From Armatimonadota bacterium (GTDB lineage Bacteria; Armatimonadota; Zipacnadia; UBA1398; JAKPQA01): 41,056 nucleotides of DNA. Every line of letters starts with the position of its first letter. Within the stretch, counting starts at the first letter, position 1. The notes beneath the pieces are model-generated. The model did not search any database and was not told the DNA's origin. It was given only the letters and a program-made list of their open reading frames with translations. The stretch spans positions 1 through 41,056 of the forward strand of contig JAKPQA010000183.1 in NCBI GenBank assembly GCA_029547025.1. The letters run 5' to 3'. Positions 13,753 to 22,671 of this stretch are shown piece after piece. The translations under genes and the position numbers were made by a program.

Positions 13753-15826
13753 GCCACCGGAGCACCTCACTGACGGAGAGCCTCTCGCGCTCCGCTCTCA
13801 GGTTCGCGCCGGCATCCGCGGCCGCGTACGCGGCGCGGGTCATCGACAGGTCGAGGTCGGGGCTCACATGGTGGAGCAACAGCGCGCCCGGTGCGGCCAA
13901 CGCGCCGGCGGTCTGCACGCCGCCGGCCCGGAGGAGTAGGGGCACGTAGAGGTCCGACAGATACGCCTCATCGGTTCCCGGGAACCCATCGAGGTCGAGA
14001 GCCGCACGACTCACGGACGGCGCGAATGCCCGCGCCAGCAAGCACCACAGGCCGGCCTTCTCGAGTCCCACCAGATCCACCCGATCCACGTCGACGCGCG
14101 ACTGCAGATAGGCGATGGCGGTAAGGACATCTTGCACGCGCTCTGCCGTGTCGGTGCGGTTGAACGTCGTGAAGAACTTCACTCCCTCGCGCTGGCTCGC
14201 CGGATTCGCGGCAACACTGGCCCCCGTGCCGAACGCGTCGATGGCCAGCACGAGCGCGCCCGCATCGAGTAGACCGCGCAGCAGAGGGCGAGGATCCCCC
14301 CCTTGACCGAGCAGGGACGCGATGCCACGCTCGGCCACCACGAGGGCAGCCCGGCCGGATCGAGGCCCCCGTGGGGGCATCCAGGCCACCGCAGGCACCG
14401 CATCGCCCCGGGAGGTGGATCCAAGCACCAGCCGGTCGCCGCGGAGCGATCCAGTCGTCACAGGCCCCAGCGACTCGGCCCTCACATCGCCCGGGGCCGG
14501 TCGCGTCACGTTCAGGCTGTGGGCCAGCGTCACCCCCAGGCTCCCGGGCAGCGCGGCGAGCTCCTTGGCGTCGCGGGGCACTGACGCGGCAATCTGCGCT
14601 CTGGCCTGAGCTTTGAGGGCCTCAATGACCCCCCGTTGATCGAGCGCCCCCGCGGGTCTCTCGTGGCCGGCCCACACGAGCATGGCTTCGTCCGGCTCGA
14701 GACCGAACGGGGGCTCGCCGAGCTTCGACTCGTCGTCCTCGCCGAGCAGCCACTTGCCCAAGTGCTTGTAGACGGCCAGACGGCTGGCCTGGTTGTAGTT
14801 GTGCGGCGCATCGATCTGGACCCAGCCCACGCGGTCTTCGGCTCCGAGCAGGCGGTAGACGCTCTGGATGGCGGGGAACTCGACCTTGGGCGTGTTCGCC
14901 GTCCAGTCCCCCGTGCAACTCACCATCAGCAGCGGGCGCGGAGCCATCAGGGCGCCGATCTCGACGTTGAAGGTGTCGATCCGGAGGTTTGGGGCATTCT
15001 CGCAGATGCAGCCGCCCTGGAAGTGCGCCGAAATCATGTTCACGGGCGCGGCAGCCACGATGCGATCATCGACGGCCGCGACCATGAACGTCTGCGTACC
15101 CCCTCCGGACGCCCCCGTGCAGCCAATCCGGGCCGGATCGACGTCGGGAAGTGAGCGCAGGAAGTCCACGGCTCGAATGCTGTCCCGCAGCTGAAGTCCC
15201 ATGGCCGAGATGCCCCAGAGGTACTCAGCCTCGCCGCCAATGCTGTGGGCGACCTGGTCGCTGTCGTTGTAGCCGATCATGTCATAGGCAAAGACCACGT
15301 AGCCCTGCCGTGCCATGGTGATGCAGCGGCCGGGAATCGACCCAAGGTCCTCATCGTGGATGCGGCCCCGGGCCCAGTGTCCGTGCGGGCTGATGACCCC
15401 GGGGAACGGCCCCGTACGGCCCAGGGGACGGTACAGATTGCCGGTGACGTAGAAGCCCGGGAAGCTCTCGAAGTAGACCTTCTCGATGCTGTACCCATCG
15501 CGCTCGATGCGGCCGAAGACCTCGGCGTTGAGCGGCGCCGGCTCGGGCGGTGGCCACAGCCCCGTGCACGCGAGTATGTGCTCGCGGAGCTCGGCGGCCC
15601 GGGCCTCCCACTGGGCGACCGACACCGGCACGCTCAAGGTGTAGGCCGTGTTTCCGTCGCGAACCTGAGTGAAACGGCGGTCCGCCAAGCGCGGCAGAAC
15701 ATCACCAAAGACCTGCACGGGGCCACCCGCTCCCTCCGACGATTCGAGCATGAGTACCAACAGGACCAGACCGGCCGCGAGGGCACGGCCCCGAACGAGC
15801 TGTGGGGGATACGCCGAGCGATGCAC
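13742..15826 (-). CDS. Secreted alpha/beta-hydrolase (acetyl-xylan-esterase-like), double-lobed
   Basis: This 694-residue protein starts at GTG 15826, seven bases after GGAGGT. The frame is open to 15931 but the added residues are not signal-like. A signal peptide ALAAGLVLLVLMLESSEGAG occupies about residues 13-32. Lobe 1 (about 80-400) is a hydrolase with nucleophile elbow GASGGG (S240), the likely acid in SCTGDWTANTP and the likely histidine in DAPHNYNQAS. An HGHW oxyanion-type motif lies near residue 150. Lobe 2 (about 430-690) looks like a second hydrolase lobe whose elbow is GLEKAG, lacking serine. The family removes ester groups from plant polysaccharides; that substrate is inference. 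Confidence 0.85.
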   Translation of the reverse strand: MHRSAYPPQLVRGRALAAGLVLLVLMLESSEGAGGPVQVFGDVLPRLADRRFTQVRDGNTAYTLSVPVSVAQWEARAAELREHILACTGLWPPPEPAPLNAEVFGRIERDGYSIEKVYFESFPGFYVTGNLYRPLGRTGPFPGVISPHGHWARGRIHDEDLGSIPGRCITMARQGYVVFAYDMIGYNDSDQVAHSIGGEAEYLWGISAMGLQLRDSIRAVDFLRSLPDVDPARIGCTGASGGGTQTFMVAAVDDRIVAAAPVNMISAHFQGGCICENAPNLRIDTFNVEIGALMAPRPLLMVSCTGDWTANTPKVEFPAIQSVYRLLGAEDRVGWVQIDAPHNYNQASRLAVYKHLGKWLLGEDDESKLGEPPFGLEPDEAMLVWAGHERPAGALDQRGVIEALKAQARAQIAASVPRDAKELAALPGSLGVTLAHSLNVTRPAPGDVRAESLGPVTTGSLRGDRLVLGSTSRGDAVPAVAWMPPRGPRSGRAALVVAERGIASLLGQGGDPRPLLRGLLDAGALVLAIDAFGTGASVAANPASQREGVKFFTTFNRTDTAERVQDVLTAIAYLQSRVDVDRVDLVGLEKAGLWCLLARAFAPSVSRAALDLDGFPGTDEAYLSDLYVPLLLRAGGVQTAGALAAPGALLLHHVSPDLDLSMTRAAYAAADAGANLRAERERLSVSEVLRWLNR

Positions 15827-15983
15827 CGGGCCCACCTCCACCCCCCTATTCGGCCCGCGCGGGTCCCGTGCCTCGCCGGCAGTCCCGAGACTCTTGGACT
15901 CCAGTGACGGCAATCCATTACCGGCAACCATCCGTCAACAGACCAGGCCCTTCCGCGACAGACCCATCCGGACACCGCTGCCG

Positions 15984-16012
15984 TTGAAACGCTCCGAATG
16001 CAGAAGTAGAAT
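15984..16012 (+). promoter_or_regulatory. Near-consensus promoter of the NrpR-type gene
   Basis: TTGAAA (15984-15989), a 17-nt spacer and TAGAAT (16007-16012) match sigma-70 boxes at 5 of 6 bases each with ideal spacing. The transcript would begin near 16019, about 33 nt before the TTG start. ATGA-CA-TCAT (16011-16020) is a short dyad over the start site that might be an operator. The methanogen NrpR operator GGAA-N6-TTCC is not present. Confidence 0.75.
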
Positions 16013-16051
16013 GACATCATCTCTCAGACGCCAGGTGAGGAGGATCACGGC

Positions 16052-17038
16052 TTGCCGGAAATTGACCGGAAGCATGTAGCAATCCTGAGGGTACTCGAAC
16101 GTGCCGAACGCCCTCTCGGAGCCGGCAAGGTCGCCAAGGAGCTGCTGAGCCATGGCGTCGAGCTGACCGAGCGGGCGGTCCGCTACCACCTCGAGTACAT
16201 GGACCGCCTCGGACTCACCGAGCCCATGGGACGCCCCGGCCGCCGGATCACCGACGCGGGACGCCGCGAGCTGGCTGAAGCCCGCGTGGCCGATAAGTCC
16301 AGTCTCGTGTTCGCCCACCTTGAGGCTTTCGCATATGAGACGACGTTCGATGTCGAGACCGGCCGCGGGCGAGTGGCCGTCAATGTGTCGCTACTCCCGG
16401 CCGACGCGGGGCGTCAGGCGCTCCGTGTGATGCGCCCCGTACTCAACTCGCGCATGGCGACCAGCCGCCGTATCCGGATCTACCAACCGGGCGAATGGGT
16501 CGGCAACCAGGTGGTCCCTCGTGACTCGGTGGGCATCGGCACCGTATGCAGCGTGACGATCAACGGGATTCTTCTCAAGCGGGGTATTCCCGTGCAGTCA
16601 CTGTTCGGGGGGCTGCTGGCCATCGAGTCCCACACGCCCCGGCGGTTCACCGAGATGGTCCACTACGGGTGGACATCGCTCGACCCCATCGTGGTCTTCA
16701 TCAAGAGCCACTCAACCTCGGTGACGCAGGTGATGGCCACAGGCACCGGCATCATCGGCGCCAGCTTCCGCGAGTTCCCCACCGTGGCACGCTCCGAGGC
16801 CATGTCTGTGCTCGAGAAGATCATCCCGTGGGGGCTCTCGGGTGTCGTCGCGGTCGGCAGCCCCAGCTGCCCGCTCTTCGAGGTCGAGGTTGGCCCGGGC
16901 CGCTGCGGCATGGTGATCAGTGCGGGGCTGAACCCGATCGCTGCGGTCGAGGAGGCGAGGATCCCCACCCGGAGCCACGCCATGGCTGCAGTTGAGGACT
17001 TCGAGCACCTGACGGACATCAACGAGCTCAGCCTGTAG
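16052..17038 (+). CDS. nrpR: NrpR-type transcriptional regulator (winged helix plus NrpR domain)
   Basis: This 328-residue protein starts at TTG 16052, eight bases after GAGGAGG. Residues 1-70 are a winged-helix DNA-binding domain of the RNase R / NrpR type (ERAVRYHLEYMDRLGL). Residues about 85-325 are the NrpR (DUF128) effector domain, with VGIGTVCSVTINGILLKRGI, FGGLLAIE, RFTEMVHYGWTSLDPI and ATGTGIIGASFREFP. In methanogenic archaea NrpR represses nitrogen-assimilation genes and senses 2-oxoglutarate. No nif, gln or amt gene is adjacent here, so its targets are elsewhere or different. It has its own strong promoter and is transcribed away from the esterase. The family call is firm; the nitrogen role is inference. 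Confidence 0.9.
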   Translation: MPEIDRKHVAILRVLERAERPLGAGKVAKELLSHGVELTERAVRYHLEYMDRLGLTEPMGRPGRRITDAGRRELAEARVADKSSLVFAHLEAFAYETTFDVETGRGRVAVNVSLLPADAGRQALRVMRPVLNSRMATSRRIRIYQPGEWVGNQVVPRDSVGIGTVCSVTINGILLKRGIPVQSLFGGLLAIESHTPRRFTEMVHYGWTSLDPIVVFIKSHSTSVTQVMATGTGIIGASFREFPTVARSEAMSVLEKIIPWGLSGVVAVGSPSCPLFEVEVGPGRCGMVISAGLNPIAAVEEARIPTRSHAMAAVEDFEHLTDINELSL

Positions 17039-17069
17039 GTTCGCTGGATTGCCGGGGCTTCAGCGGGCT

Positions 17070-17624
17070 CTATACGGGCACGCCGAGCTCTCTGGCCCGA
17101 GCCACGCAGAACTCGAGCACCTGGGCGATGTGCTGTTGGCCCCATCGGCCCGACAGCCCCCGGCCGAGCGCCTGACTGGGCGGCATCAGGGCGCGCCCGG
17201 TGACTTCGCCCCGCTCGCCGAGTGGCGCGAGCCGAGACACGCGAGCGAGGTACACAAGCAGATAGCGCCGCCGGCCTTCATCCTCGGTAAGCACCTCGTG
17301 GGCAATGGGAGCCAGCCAGTCGGCCTCGGCGGCCGCTTCTTCCATCAGCTCGCGCCGCACGGCCTGCTCCGGCAACTCCCCGAGCTCGACATGGCCGCCC
17401 GGGAACTCCCATCCCGACTGCCCGCGCACCTGCACGACCACCAGCCGGTGATCGAAGACCGGTACGGCGACGACGCCGAAGGGCTGCACTCCATCCGGCA
17501 GCCCCGGGTCGGGCACGAACTCGATGCGCATACCAAGCCGGCTGTCATGGACGATGGCGAAACCATATGCGTTGGTGCCGCGCCACGCCAACTCCGGCCG
17601 ATGCGGGTCGAAGCACGCGGTCAC
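17070..17624 (-). CDS. Nudix hydrolase
   Basis: This 184-residue cytosolic protein carries the Nudix box GHVELGELPEQAVRRELMEE (G-x5-E-x7-R-E-L-x-E-E), with Ala in place of the usual late Gly. The domain spans about residues 45-165. Such enzymes split nucleoside diphosphates linked to another group, using Mg2+ held by the REx2EE glutamates. GTG at 17624 overlaps the DegT stop as GTGA; longer versions of the frame would run deep inside the DegT gene. Coupling with a sugar aminotransferase suggests a nucleotide-sugar or housekeeping substrate, but the sequence does not say which. Confidence 0.88.
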   Translation of the reverse strand: MTACFDPHRPELAWRGTNAYGFAIVHDSRLGMRIEFVPDPGLPDGVQPFGVVAVPVFDHRLVVVQVRGQSGWEFPGGHVELGELPEQAVRRELMEEAAAEADWLAPIAHEVLTEDEGRRRYLLVYLARVSRLAPLGERGEVTGRALMPPSQALGRGLSGRWGQQHIAQVLEFCVARARELGVPV

Positions 17625-18916
17625 GCGCCGCGGCGCTCCCACTCGCGCAGCGCGCCGAGGTTCTCCTCGACCTTCCAGAAGGCCGCGGCCAGCCGCTGGA
17701 TCCTCTCTGGGTCTTCCTCGATGTAGTTCCAGCTCATCTCGAGCGAGCGCGCCACTTTGGTGTGCGCGTTCGGACACTCCATGGTGCGGTAGTCGACGCC
17801 CGACTGACGAAGCGACTCGGTCCACATGACCCTGGGGCCGGTGTACGTCTGCCAGTTGAGGCGGGGCCACGTCGGGATGGGCGAGGGCACATAGGCGAAG
17901 ATGCCGACGCCCTCGGCATGTAGGGCAGCCAGATAGGTGTCGCGGGACACGCCCGCGACCTCGGGGCAGAAGTTCATGGTGAGCATGTGATACACCGGGT
18001 CGTCGCCCTCGGCGTAGGAGGGGAAGCGCGCCGACTCCACCCCGGCCATGGCCTGGCGGAAATGGGCCACGTTCCGCCGTCGGCCTTGGTTCTCGGCGTC
18101 GATCTTGCGCAGTTGCGCCGTCAGGAGCACGGCATTGATCGGAGAGAGCCGGTAGGTATACACGAGGGAGTCCACGTAGCGAAGGAGATCCTCAGGGAAA
18201 CCGGGCTCCGACGAGCGCCCCATGTGCTGCGTGCACAGCGATGCCTTCCAATAGACATCAGCCCGGGGCGTGACCATATAGCCCGCCTCGCTGGATGCCA
18301 GCAACTTGCCGCCCATGCACGAGAAGCCACTCGCATCGCCGAATGTACCCACCTTCTGGTTCTGGTGCAGCGCCCCATGCGCCTGGCTGCCGTCCTCGAT
18401 GACCACCAGGCCGTGCCGGTTGGCGATGGCGCGGATGGCGGACATATTCGCCGGCTGACCGAAGATGTGGACGGCCAGGATGGCCCGGGTCCGCGGCGTG
18501 ACTCGTTCCTCGATGGTGGCGGGGTCGAGCAGGCCCGTCTCCGGGCACACGTCGGCGAAGACGGGAATGGCGTTGTTGTGGAGGATGCAGGAGGTCGACG
18601 CACCCCACGTGTAGGGCGTCGTGATGACCTCGTCGCCCGAGGAGATCTCCAGGCCCATGAGGCAGCAATGGAGCGCCGCGTGCCCGGAGCTGGTGCCCAG
18701 ACAGTGAGAGACCCCCTGCCAGGCGGCGATCGACTCCTCGGCCTCGCGGATCTCGGCCACGTGCTTGTTGAGCCCGACGGTGCAGCCACGCCGTAGCAGG
18801 TCGCTCACCCGGTCGATGACATCCGGGGTGAAACGGGGGTGTGGCTCGGGGGCGACGGGCCCGGTGGGGGTCCCGCCCAGCAGGGCCAGGGTCGATCCGG
18901 ATCCAGACGGGCTCAT
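17621..18916 (-). CDS. DegT/DnrJ/EryC1/StrS family PLP aminotransferase
   Basis: About 431 residues from ATG 18916, which lies eight bases after GGAGG. The ATG at 18925 is directly against the ribosome site and so is less likely. Fold-type I landmarks are GTSSGHAALHCCLMGL (phosphate-binding region), GDEVITTPYTWGAS, the cofactor aspartate in VVIEDGSQAHGA and the likely Schiff-base lysine in FSCMGGKLLASSEAGY. The family transaminates keto-sugars linked to nucleotides for surface glycans or natural products. Its C-terminus overlaps the Nudix start by four bases. A sugar-nucleotide epimerase is encoded at 25018 but not in the same operon. Confidence 0.92.
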   Translation of the reverse strand: MSPSGSGSTLALLGGTPTGPVAPEPHPRFTPDVIDRVSDLLRRGCTVGLNKHVAEIREAEESIAAWQGVSHCLGTSSGHAALHCCLMGLEISSGDEVITTPYTWGASTSCILHNNAIPVFADVCPETGLLDPATIEERVTPRTRAILAVHIFGQPANMSAIRAIANRHGLVVIEDGSQAHGALHQNQKVGTFGDASGFSCMGGKLLASSEAGYMVTPRADVYWKASLCTQHMGRSSEPGFPEDLLRYVDSLVYTYRLSPINAVLLTAQLRKIDAENQGRRRNVAHFRQAMAGVESARFPSYAEGDDPVYHMLTMNFCPEVAGVSRDTYLAALHAEGVGIFAYVPSPIPTWPRLNWQTYTGPRVMWTESLRQSGVDYRTMECPNAHTKVARSLEMSWNYIEEDPERIQRLAAAFWKVEENLGALREWERRGA

Positions 18917-19014
18917 GGTGTGCATCCCTCCGCGAAGGCGCCGGGAATGCTACCCGGGCCGATGGTATGTGCGGAGCGGGCGCCGCGAGCACCTTCTGGT
19001 GGGGCGAAGCCAGC

Positions 19015-19890
19015 TTACCGGGGTGGCTCCTGCCCGGCCGCCTCGTCGTCGATCTGGGCCTTCCCCTGCTCCTCCAGCCGCCGGACCACGGCCTGGACGA
19101 ACTCCACCAGCATCTCCTCGGTCTTGGCGCCCGCCCGCCACTCCATGACCTCGGCGTCCTCGGGTAGCTCCAGGGCGAAGAAGCTCTCGGGCACCTCGAC
19201 ACCGTTCTCCGCCCCTAGATATGCGAGTGTCACTTTGAAGTCAGTCGTGGGTCCCCCGTTGGGTGCGAACTGGGTGCCGGTGAAGTCGAGACCGCGCACC
19301 AGGAAGTCCTGCTTGTCCACGCCGATGTGAACCGCCGACAGCGTCACGGGTTGCTCGCCCAGGATGATCTTGCTCCAGGCTTCGAGGCGCTCGGGAGCGA
19401 CGGTCATCACCCAGCAATCGCGTCCGTCGAAGGCGCTCTCGCGCTCGATCGACAGCGTCGCCTCCTCGGCCAAGGCGCGGTCCAGCACGCACAGCGGCGG
19501 GTTGACGCCCAGGTTGCGTTGCCGATCAGGCGCGGACTCGCCCAGCTTCTCGAAGGCCTCGCCCCGGGCGACCAGCGCGAGCCCCGCTTGCGCGCTGAAC
19601 AACGTGCCCCCCTCGGGCGACACGGCCAGGACAAAGTTCTGGGTGGACAGATCCGCGCGCAGGCGGTCGTCGCCCTGGTACCAGATCTCCTGGTCGGGCT
19701 GTTCCCGGGTCTGGCCCTGCGCCTCGACCTTGACCCGGATGACGCAGTGCCGGACCTTGCCATCGGCCGCGAAGGCCTTAAGCCCGTCCCTGACTCCCGG
19801 CAGGACATTCTCGTAGGCCGCCAAGACGTGGCTCGCGAGGATGGGAAGAAGAGCCGCGGCCGCCAGGGCCGGACAGCGTCGAGCCGTCAT
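19015..19890 (-). CDS. Secreted LolA-like protein of unknown function
   Basis: This 291-residue protein has start ATG 19890 eight bases after GGAGAGGGG; the upstream open frame overlaps the divergent promoter region. Residues 1-24 form a signal peptide (ALAAAALLPILASHVLA). The rest looks like the half-barrel fold of outer-membrane lipoprotein-sorting (LolA-type) proteins: strands around EIWYQGDDRLRADL, NFVLAVSPEGGTLFS, CWVMTVAP and DFKVTLAYLGAENGVEVPESFF. An acidic, helical tail ends the protein. No lipobox cysteine is seen. Its role is not known; similar proteins handle or sense lipids in the periplasm. It is divergent from the glycosidase-like gene at 20057. Confidence 0.8.
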   Translation of the reverse strand: MTARRCPALAAAALLPILASHVLAAYENVLPGVRDGLKAFAADGKVRHCVIRVKVEAQGQTREQPDQEIWYQGDDRLRADLSTQNFVLAVSPEGGTLFSAQAGLALVARGEAFEKLGESAPDRQRNLGVNPPLCVLDRALAEEATLSIERESAFDGRDCWVMTVAPERLEAWSKIILGEQPVTLSAVHIGVDKQDFLVRGLDFTGTQFAPNGGPTTDFKVTLAYLGAENGVEVPESFFALELPEDAEVMEWRAGAKTEEMLVEFVQAVVRRLEEQGKAQIDDEAAGQEPPR

Positions 19891-19966
19891 GAGGTGTTCC
19901 CCTCTCCGATGCCCGTGCAGACGACCGGCAGGGCTCCCGGTTGCGGTGGCGATTCCGTCCAGCCCC

Positions 19967-19972
19967 ATTGTA
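19967..19972 (-). promoter_or_regulatory. Possible -10 box of the LolA-like gene
   Basis: On the minus strand TACAAT (5 of 6 matches) lies about 77 bp before the ATG at 19890. The best -35 at 17-nt spacing has only about half the consensus bases. It is offered as the only AT-containing candidate in a GC-rich 166-bp divergent gap. Confidence 0.3.
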
Positions 19973-20056
19973 CAGCCTGCGAGTGCGGGTGTGCGGGCCG
20001 TACGGGTCAAGGACCGGTCCCCTCGGCCGGGGAATCAGCTCCACGGAGGTGCCGCC

Positions 20057-22612
20057 ATGCTTCGTTTCCTCGCCGCGGCCTCATGCCTGGCCGCCGCGCC
20101 GCCGGTCTGCGCCGCCGTCTATCACCTGCCTTCGGCTGAGGTCGAGGTCACCGCTGAGTCCAAGGTCGTCGTCCACTCTGCCGGCGCGAGCTTCCGGCCG
20201 CTGACCGGTCTGGGGCCGGTCTTCGAGGTCGGTGGCCGGCGCTATGGGCCGGACGACTACGCCCCGCGAGTTGTGGGCCAACGCGTCGTGGGGCGCCGCG
20301 TCGTTACCGGCTTCCGCGCTGTCCTGGGACCCATGACCGTCGGGTACCGCCTCGCAGTGTGGCCGGAAGGCGACAGCCTGCGCGTTCGCGTGCAGTCTGA
20401 CTCGCCATTGGGGCGTGGTGTTACGGCAGGCCGAGTGCTGTGCTCCGGTGCGTGGCGGCGGTACGACCTGACCCGGACACAGGAGGCCTATGGGCAGGAC
20501 TGGTGGACGCAGACCAACTACCTGGTGGACGAGGACACGTTCTTCTCCGCCGAGTGGATGCTTGAGGGGAGCCGCGCGTCTGGGTCGGAGGCTCCCGACC
20601 CAACAGACTCCGGCCGTGGTCCGTTCGCGGCGGCGCCCGTCCTCACATACACGCCGCTGACCGATGGGACGATCCCGGCGATCGATGAGACGCTGGTCCT
20701 TCGGGTCGGACACAGGCTGGCCGATGCCATGCCACGCCCGAGGCAGCGTCCCAGCGAGTACAAGGCCGAGATGGCGCGCATGGTGTATCTCGACCTGTGG
20801 GGCGGCTCCGCCCGGGACCTGGCCCACACACTGGCCCTGATGGAGGCTGCGACGGGAGGACGTCGGCCCTTCCTGACCATCCTCCAGCCGTGGGAGACCG
20901 GTGGCTGGGACGCACTGCTGCCGGACTCAATCCGTCTGCCGGCCTACGGGCCCGACCCCAAGGTGGGGTCGGTCGAGGATCTGCGAGACCTGGCCGACGT
21001 CGGGAAACGGCTGGGCCGCTTCGGATTCCGGACCAACTACATGGTTCTCCGTGCGAACAGCCCCAGCTACATCGAGGGCCGGGCCCGGTTCGCTCTCGGG
21101 CCGGATGGGGTGCCCAAGTGGCACACCAGCCCGGCAGACTGGGCCCATCTGGCGGCACGGCAGGAGCGGGAGATCCGCGCGCTGTGGCGACCATCGGCGA
21201 GTTTCACCGATCAACTCACCTCAGGTGCGGCCCCGGGTGCCTGGCTCGACTTCGACGCCGCCCACAAGCCCACGACCGGCACTCTGGGTGATGCCCTGGA
21301 GCGGATGCGGGGCATGGCCAGGGCCATCAAGGAGGTGCATCACGGTCCGCTGGGGTCGGAGTCGCTCATGGACCAGTATCTTCTGGGTGAGTTCGTGGAC
21401 TTCGGCGACTTCGGGATCATGGACGGCTATCACCGCGTGACATGCCCCGAGTACCATCTACGGGTGATGCGCGACTTCACGACGTTCTTCGGCATGGGGT
21501 TGCACTACCGGTTCGTCGAGAACGCGCCGTACCCCGAGTTCCACAAGGGCAAGTGCCGGTTCTGGACGGACCGCGCGCAGCAGGATGACTACCGGTGCAT
21601 GGAGGTGCTGTACGGCAACGGCGCGTACTTGGCCTACGATGACGGCACGCCCTGGACGTACGTGCTCACCGAGTTGCTGCTCGTCGCGAATCTGCAGGAC
21701 TATTACGCCGGTGCCAGGGCCTCCGCGGTGGAGTACCTCGAGCAGGGGCGGTGGCAGAGCCTGGAGGACCTGATCCGGGCGGGCTACACCTACCCGGTCT
21801 CGCCCTTCGGCACGCAGCCCGACGCGTTCCGTCGCGTTCGTGTGACCTACGACAGCGGGCTCATCGTCGCGGCGAACCGGTCCGACGAACCGCTTTCCGT
21901 CGACGCCGGGGGACTGGCATTGGTCCTGCCTCGGTCTGGTTGGGCGGCGTGGATGCCCGATGGGACGGTCCGAGCCTTCTCGGCCCTCCACCCCGACACG
22001 GGTCGGCGCGTCGATGCGATCCACGATGCCCGACGCCAGCTCCGCTACATCGACCCGCGCGGTGTGATCACCGAGGGCGCTTCAGTCCCGACAGCATGGC
22101 AGGCCGGACATGTGGCCGTCGAGCTCGACGAGCAGACCGATCGGCTCCGGGTGCGCGGCAGAGTCCTCCCGCTGCGCCTCGCGCGTCCGCCCGTCGAGAC
22201 CATCGATTTCGGCTTCGACGCGGGCACTGACGGGTGGCTGCCCGGAGAAGGCGTCCTCACATTCGGGGCGCACGACGGCCTGCTGGGTCTCCGGGCGGTC
22301 ACGCCCGATCCGCAGCTTCTGAGCCCGGAGCTGAGGATCAACGGCGACTCCGTGCGTATCCTCGTCGTGCGCCTTCGCACCTCGGCGGGCGAGATGGGCC
22401 AGCTCTACTTCGCCACCGGCGATGATCCGGCGATGACCGAGGAACGCATGTTCCGCCTGAGCATCACACCGGGACGGGAGTTCGTCGAGTGCCGCGTGCC
22501 CGTGGGCGAGAGCCAGGCCTGGCGCGGACACACCATCACGCGGCTCCGGCTGGACCCGGTGCATGGGCCGGAGTCGGCCGACATCGAGATCGATCGGATC
22601 TGGGTCGAATGA
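20057..22612 (+). CDS. Large secreted glycosidase-like protein
   Basis: This 851-residue protein starts at ATG 20057, seven bases after GGAGGT. A signal peptide (MLRFLAAASCLAAAPPVCA) is followed by an N-terminal beta domain (about 20-250). Then comes a barrel-like region (about 260-600) with acidic residues on putative strands (WLDFDAAHK, GPLGSESLMDQYL, MDGYHRVTCPEYH), a beta domain, and a C-terminal jelly-roll (about 735-851; LRTSAGEMGQLYFATGD) of the type that binds carbohydrate. The layout resembles the GH101-type / DUF5696 group of endo-glycosidases, but I cannot assign the family with certainty. It is convergent with the mono-haem gene. Confidence 0.8.
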   Translation: MLRFLAAASCLAAAPPVCAAVYHLPSAEVEVTAESKVVVHSAGASFRPLTGLGPVFEVGGRRYGPDDYAPRVVGQRVVGRRVVTGFRAVLGPMTVGYRLAVWPEGDSLRVRVQSDSPLGRGVTAGRVLCSGAWRRYDLTRTQEAYGQDWWTQTNYLVDEDTFFSAEWMLEGSRASGSEAPDPTDSGRGPFAAAPVLTYTPLTDGTIPAIDETLVLRVGHRLADAMPRPRQRPSEYKAEMARMVYLDLWGGSARDLAHTLALMEAATGGRRPFLTILQPWETGGWDALLPDSIRLPAYGPDPKVGSVEDLRDLADVGKRLGRFGFRTNYMVLRANSPSYIEGRARFALGPDGVPKWHTSPADWAHLAARQEREIRALWRPSASFTDQLTSGAAPGAWLDFDAAHKPTTGTLGDALERMRGMARAIKEVHHGPLGSESLMDQYLLGEFVDFGDFGIMDGYHRVTCPEYHLRVMRDFTTFFGMGLHYRFVENAPYPEFHKGKCRFWTDRAQQDDYRCMEVLYGNGAYLAYDDGTPWTYVLTELLLVANLQDYYAGARASAVEYLEQGRWQSLEDLIRAGYTYPVSPFGTQPDAFRRVRVTYDSGLIVAANRSDEPLSVDAGGLALVLPRSGWAAWMPDGTVRAFSALHPDTGRRVDAIHDARRQLRYIDPRGVITEGASVPTAWQAGHVAVELDEQTDRLRVRGRVLPLRLARPPVETIDFGFDAGTDGWLPGEGVLTFGAHDGLLGLRAVTPDPQLLSPELRINGDSVRILVVRLRTSAGEMGQLYFATGDDPAMTEERMFRLSITPGREFVECRVPVGESQAWRGHTITRLRLDPVHGPESADIEIDRIWVE

Positions 22613-22617
22613 GAACA

Positions 22618-22648
22618 ATGGCCCGGGCCTGGCTCGGGCCCGGGCCAT
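22618..22648. terminator. Bidirectional 12-bp hairpin between convergent genes
   Basis: ATGGCCCGGGCC (22618-22629) and GGCCCGGGCCAT (22637-22648) are exact reverse complements around a 7-nt loop. It lies 6 bp after the glycosidase-like stop and 24 bp beyond the stop of the minus-strand gene. The symmetry and position support a terminator for both transcripts. It has no T-run, as is usual at this GC content. Confidence 0.75.
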
Positions 22649-22671
22649 GGGTCATGACCACACTGCGCGCT

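Noticed and set aside
15932-16051. Methanogen-type NrpR operator GGAA-N6-TTCC
   Set aside because: No such dyad occurs in the upstream region; only direct GGAA copies occur, inside the coding start.
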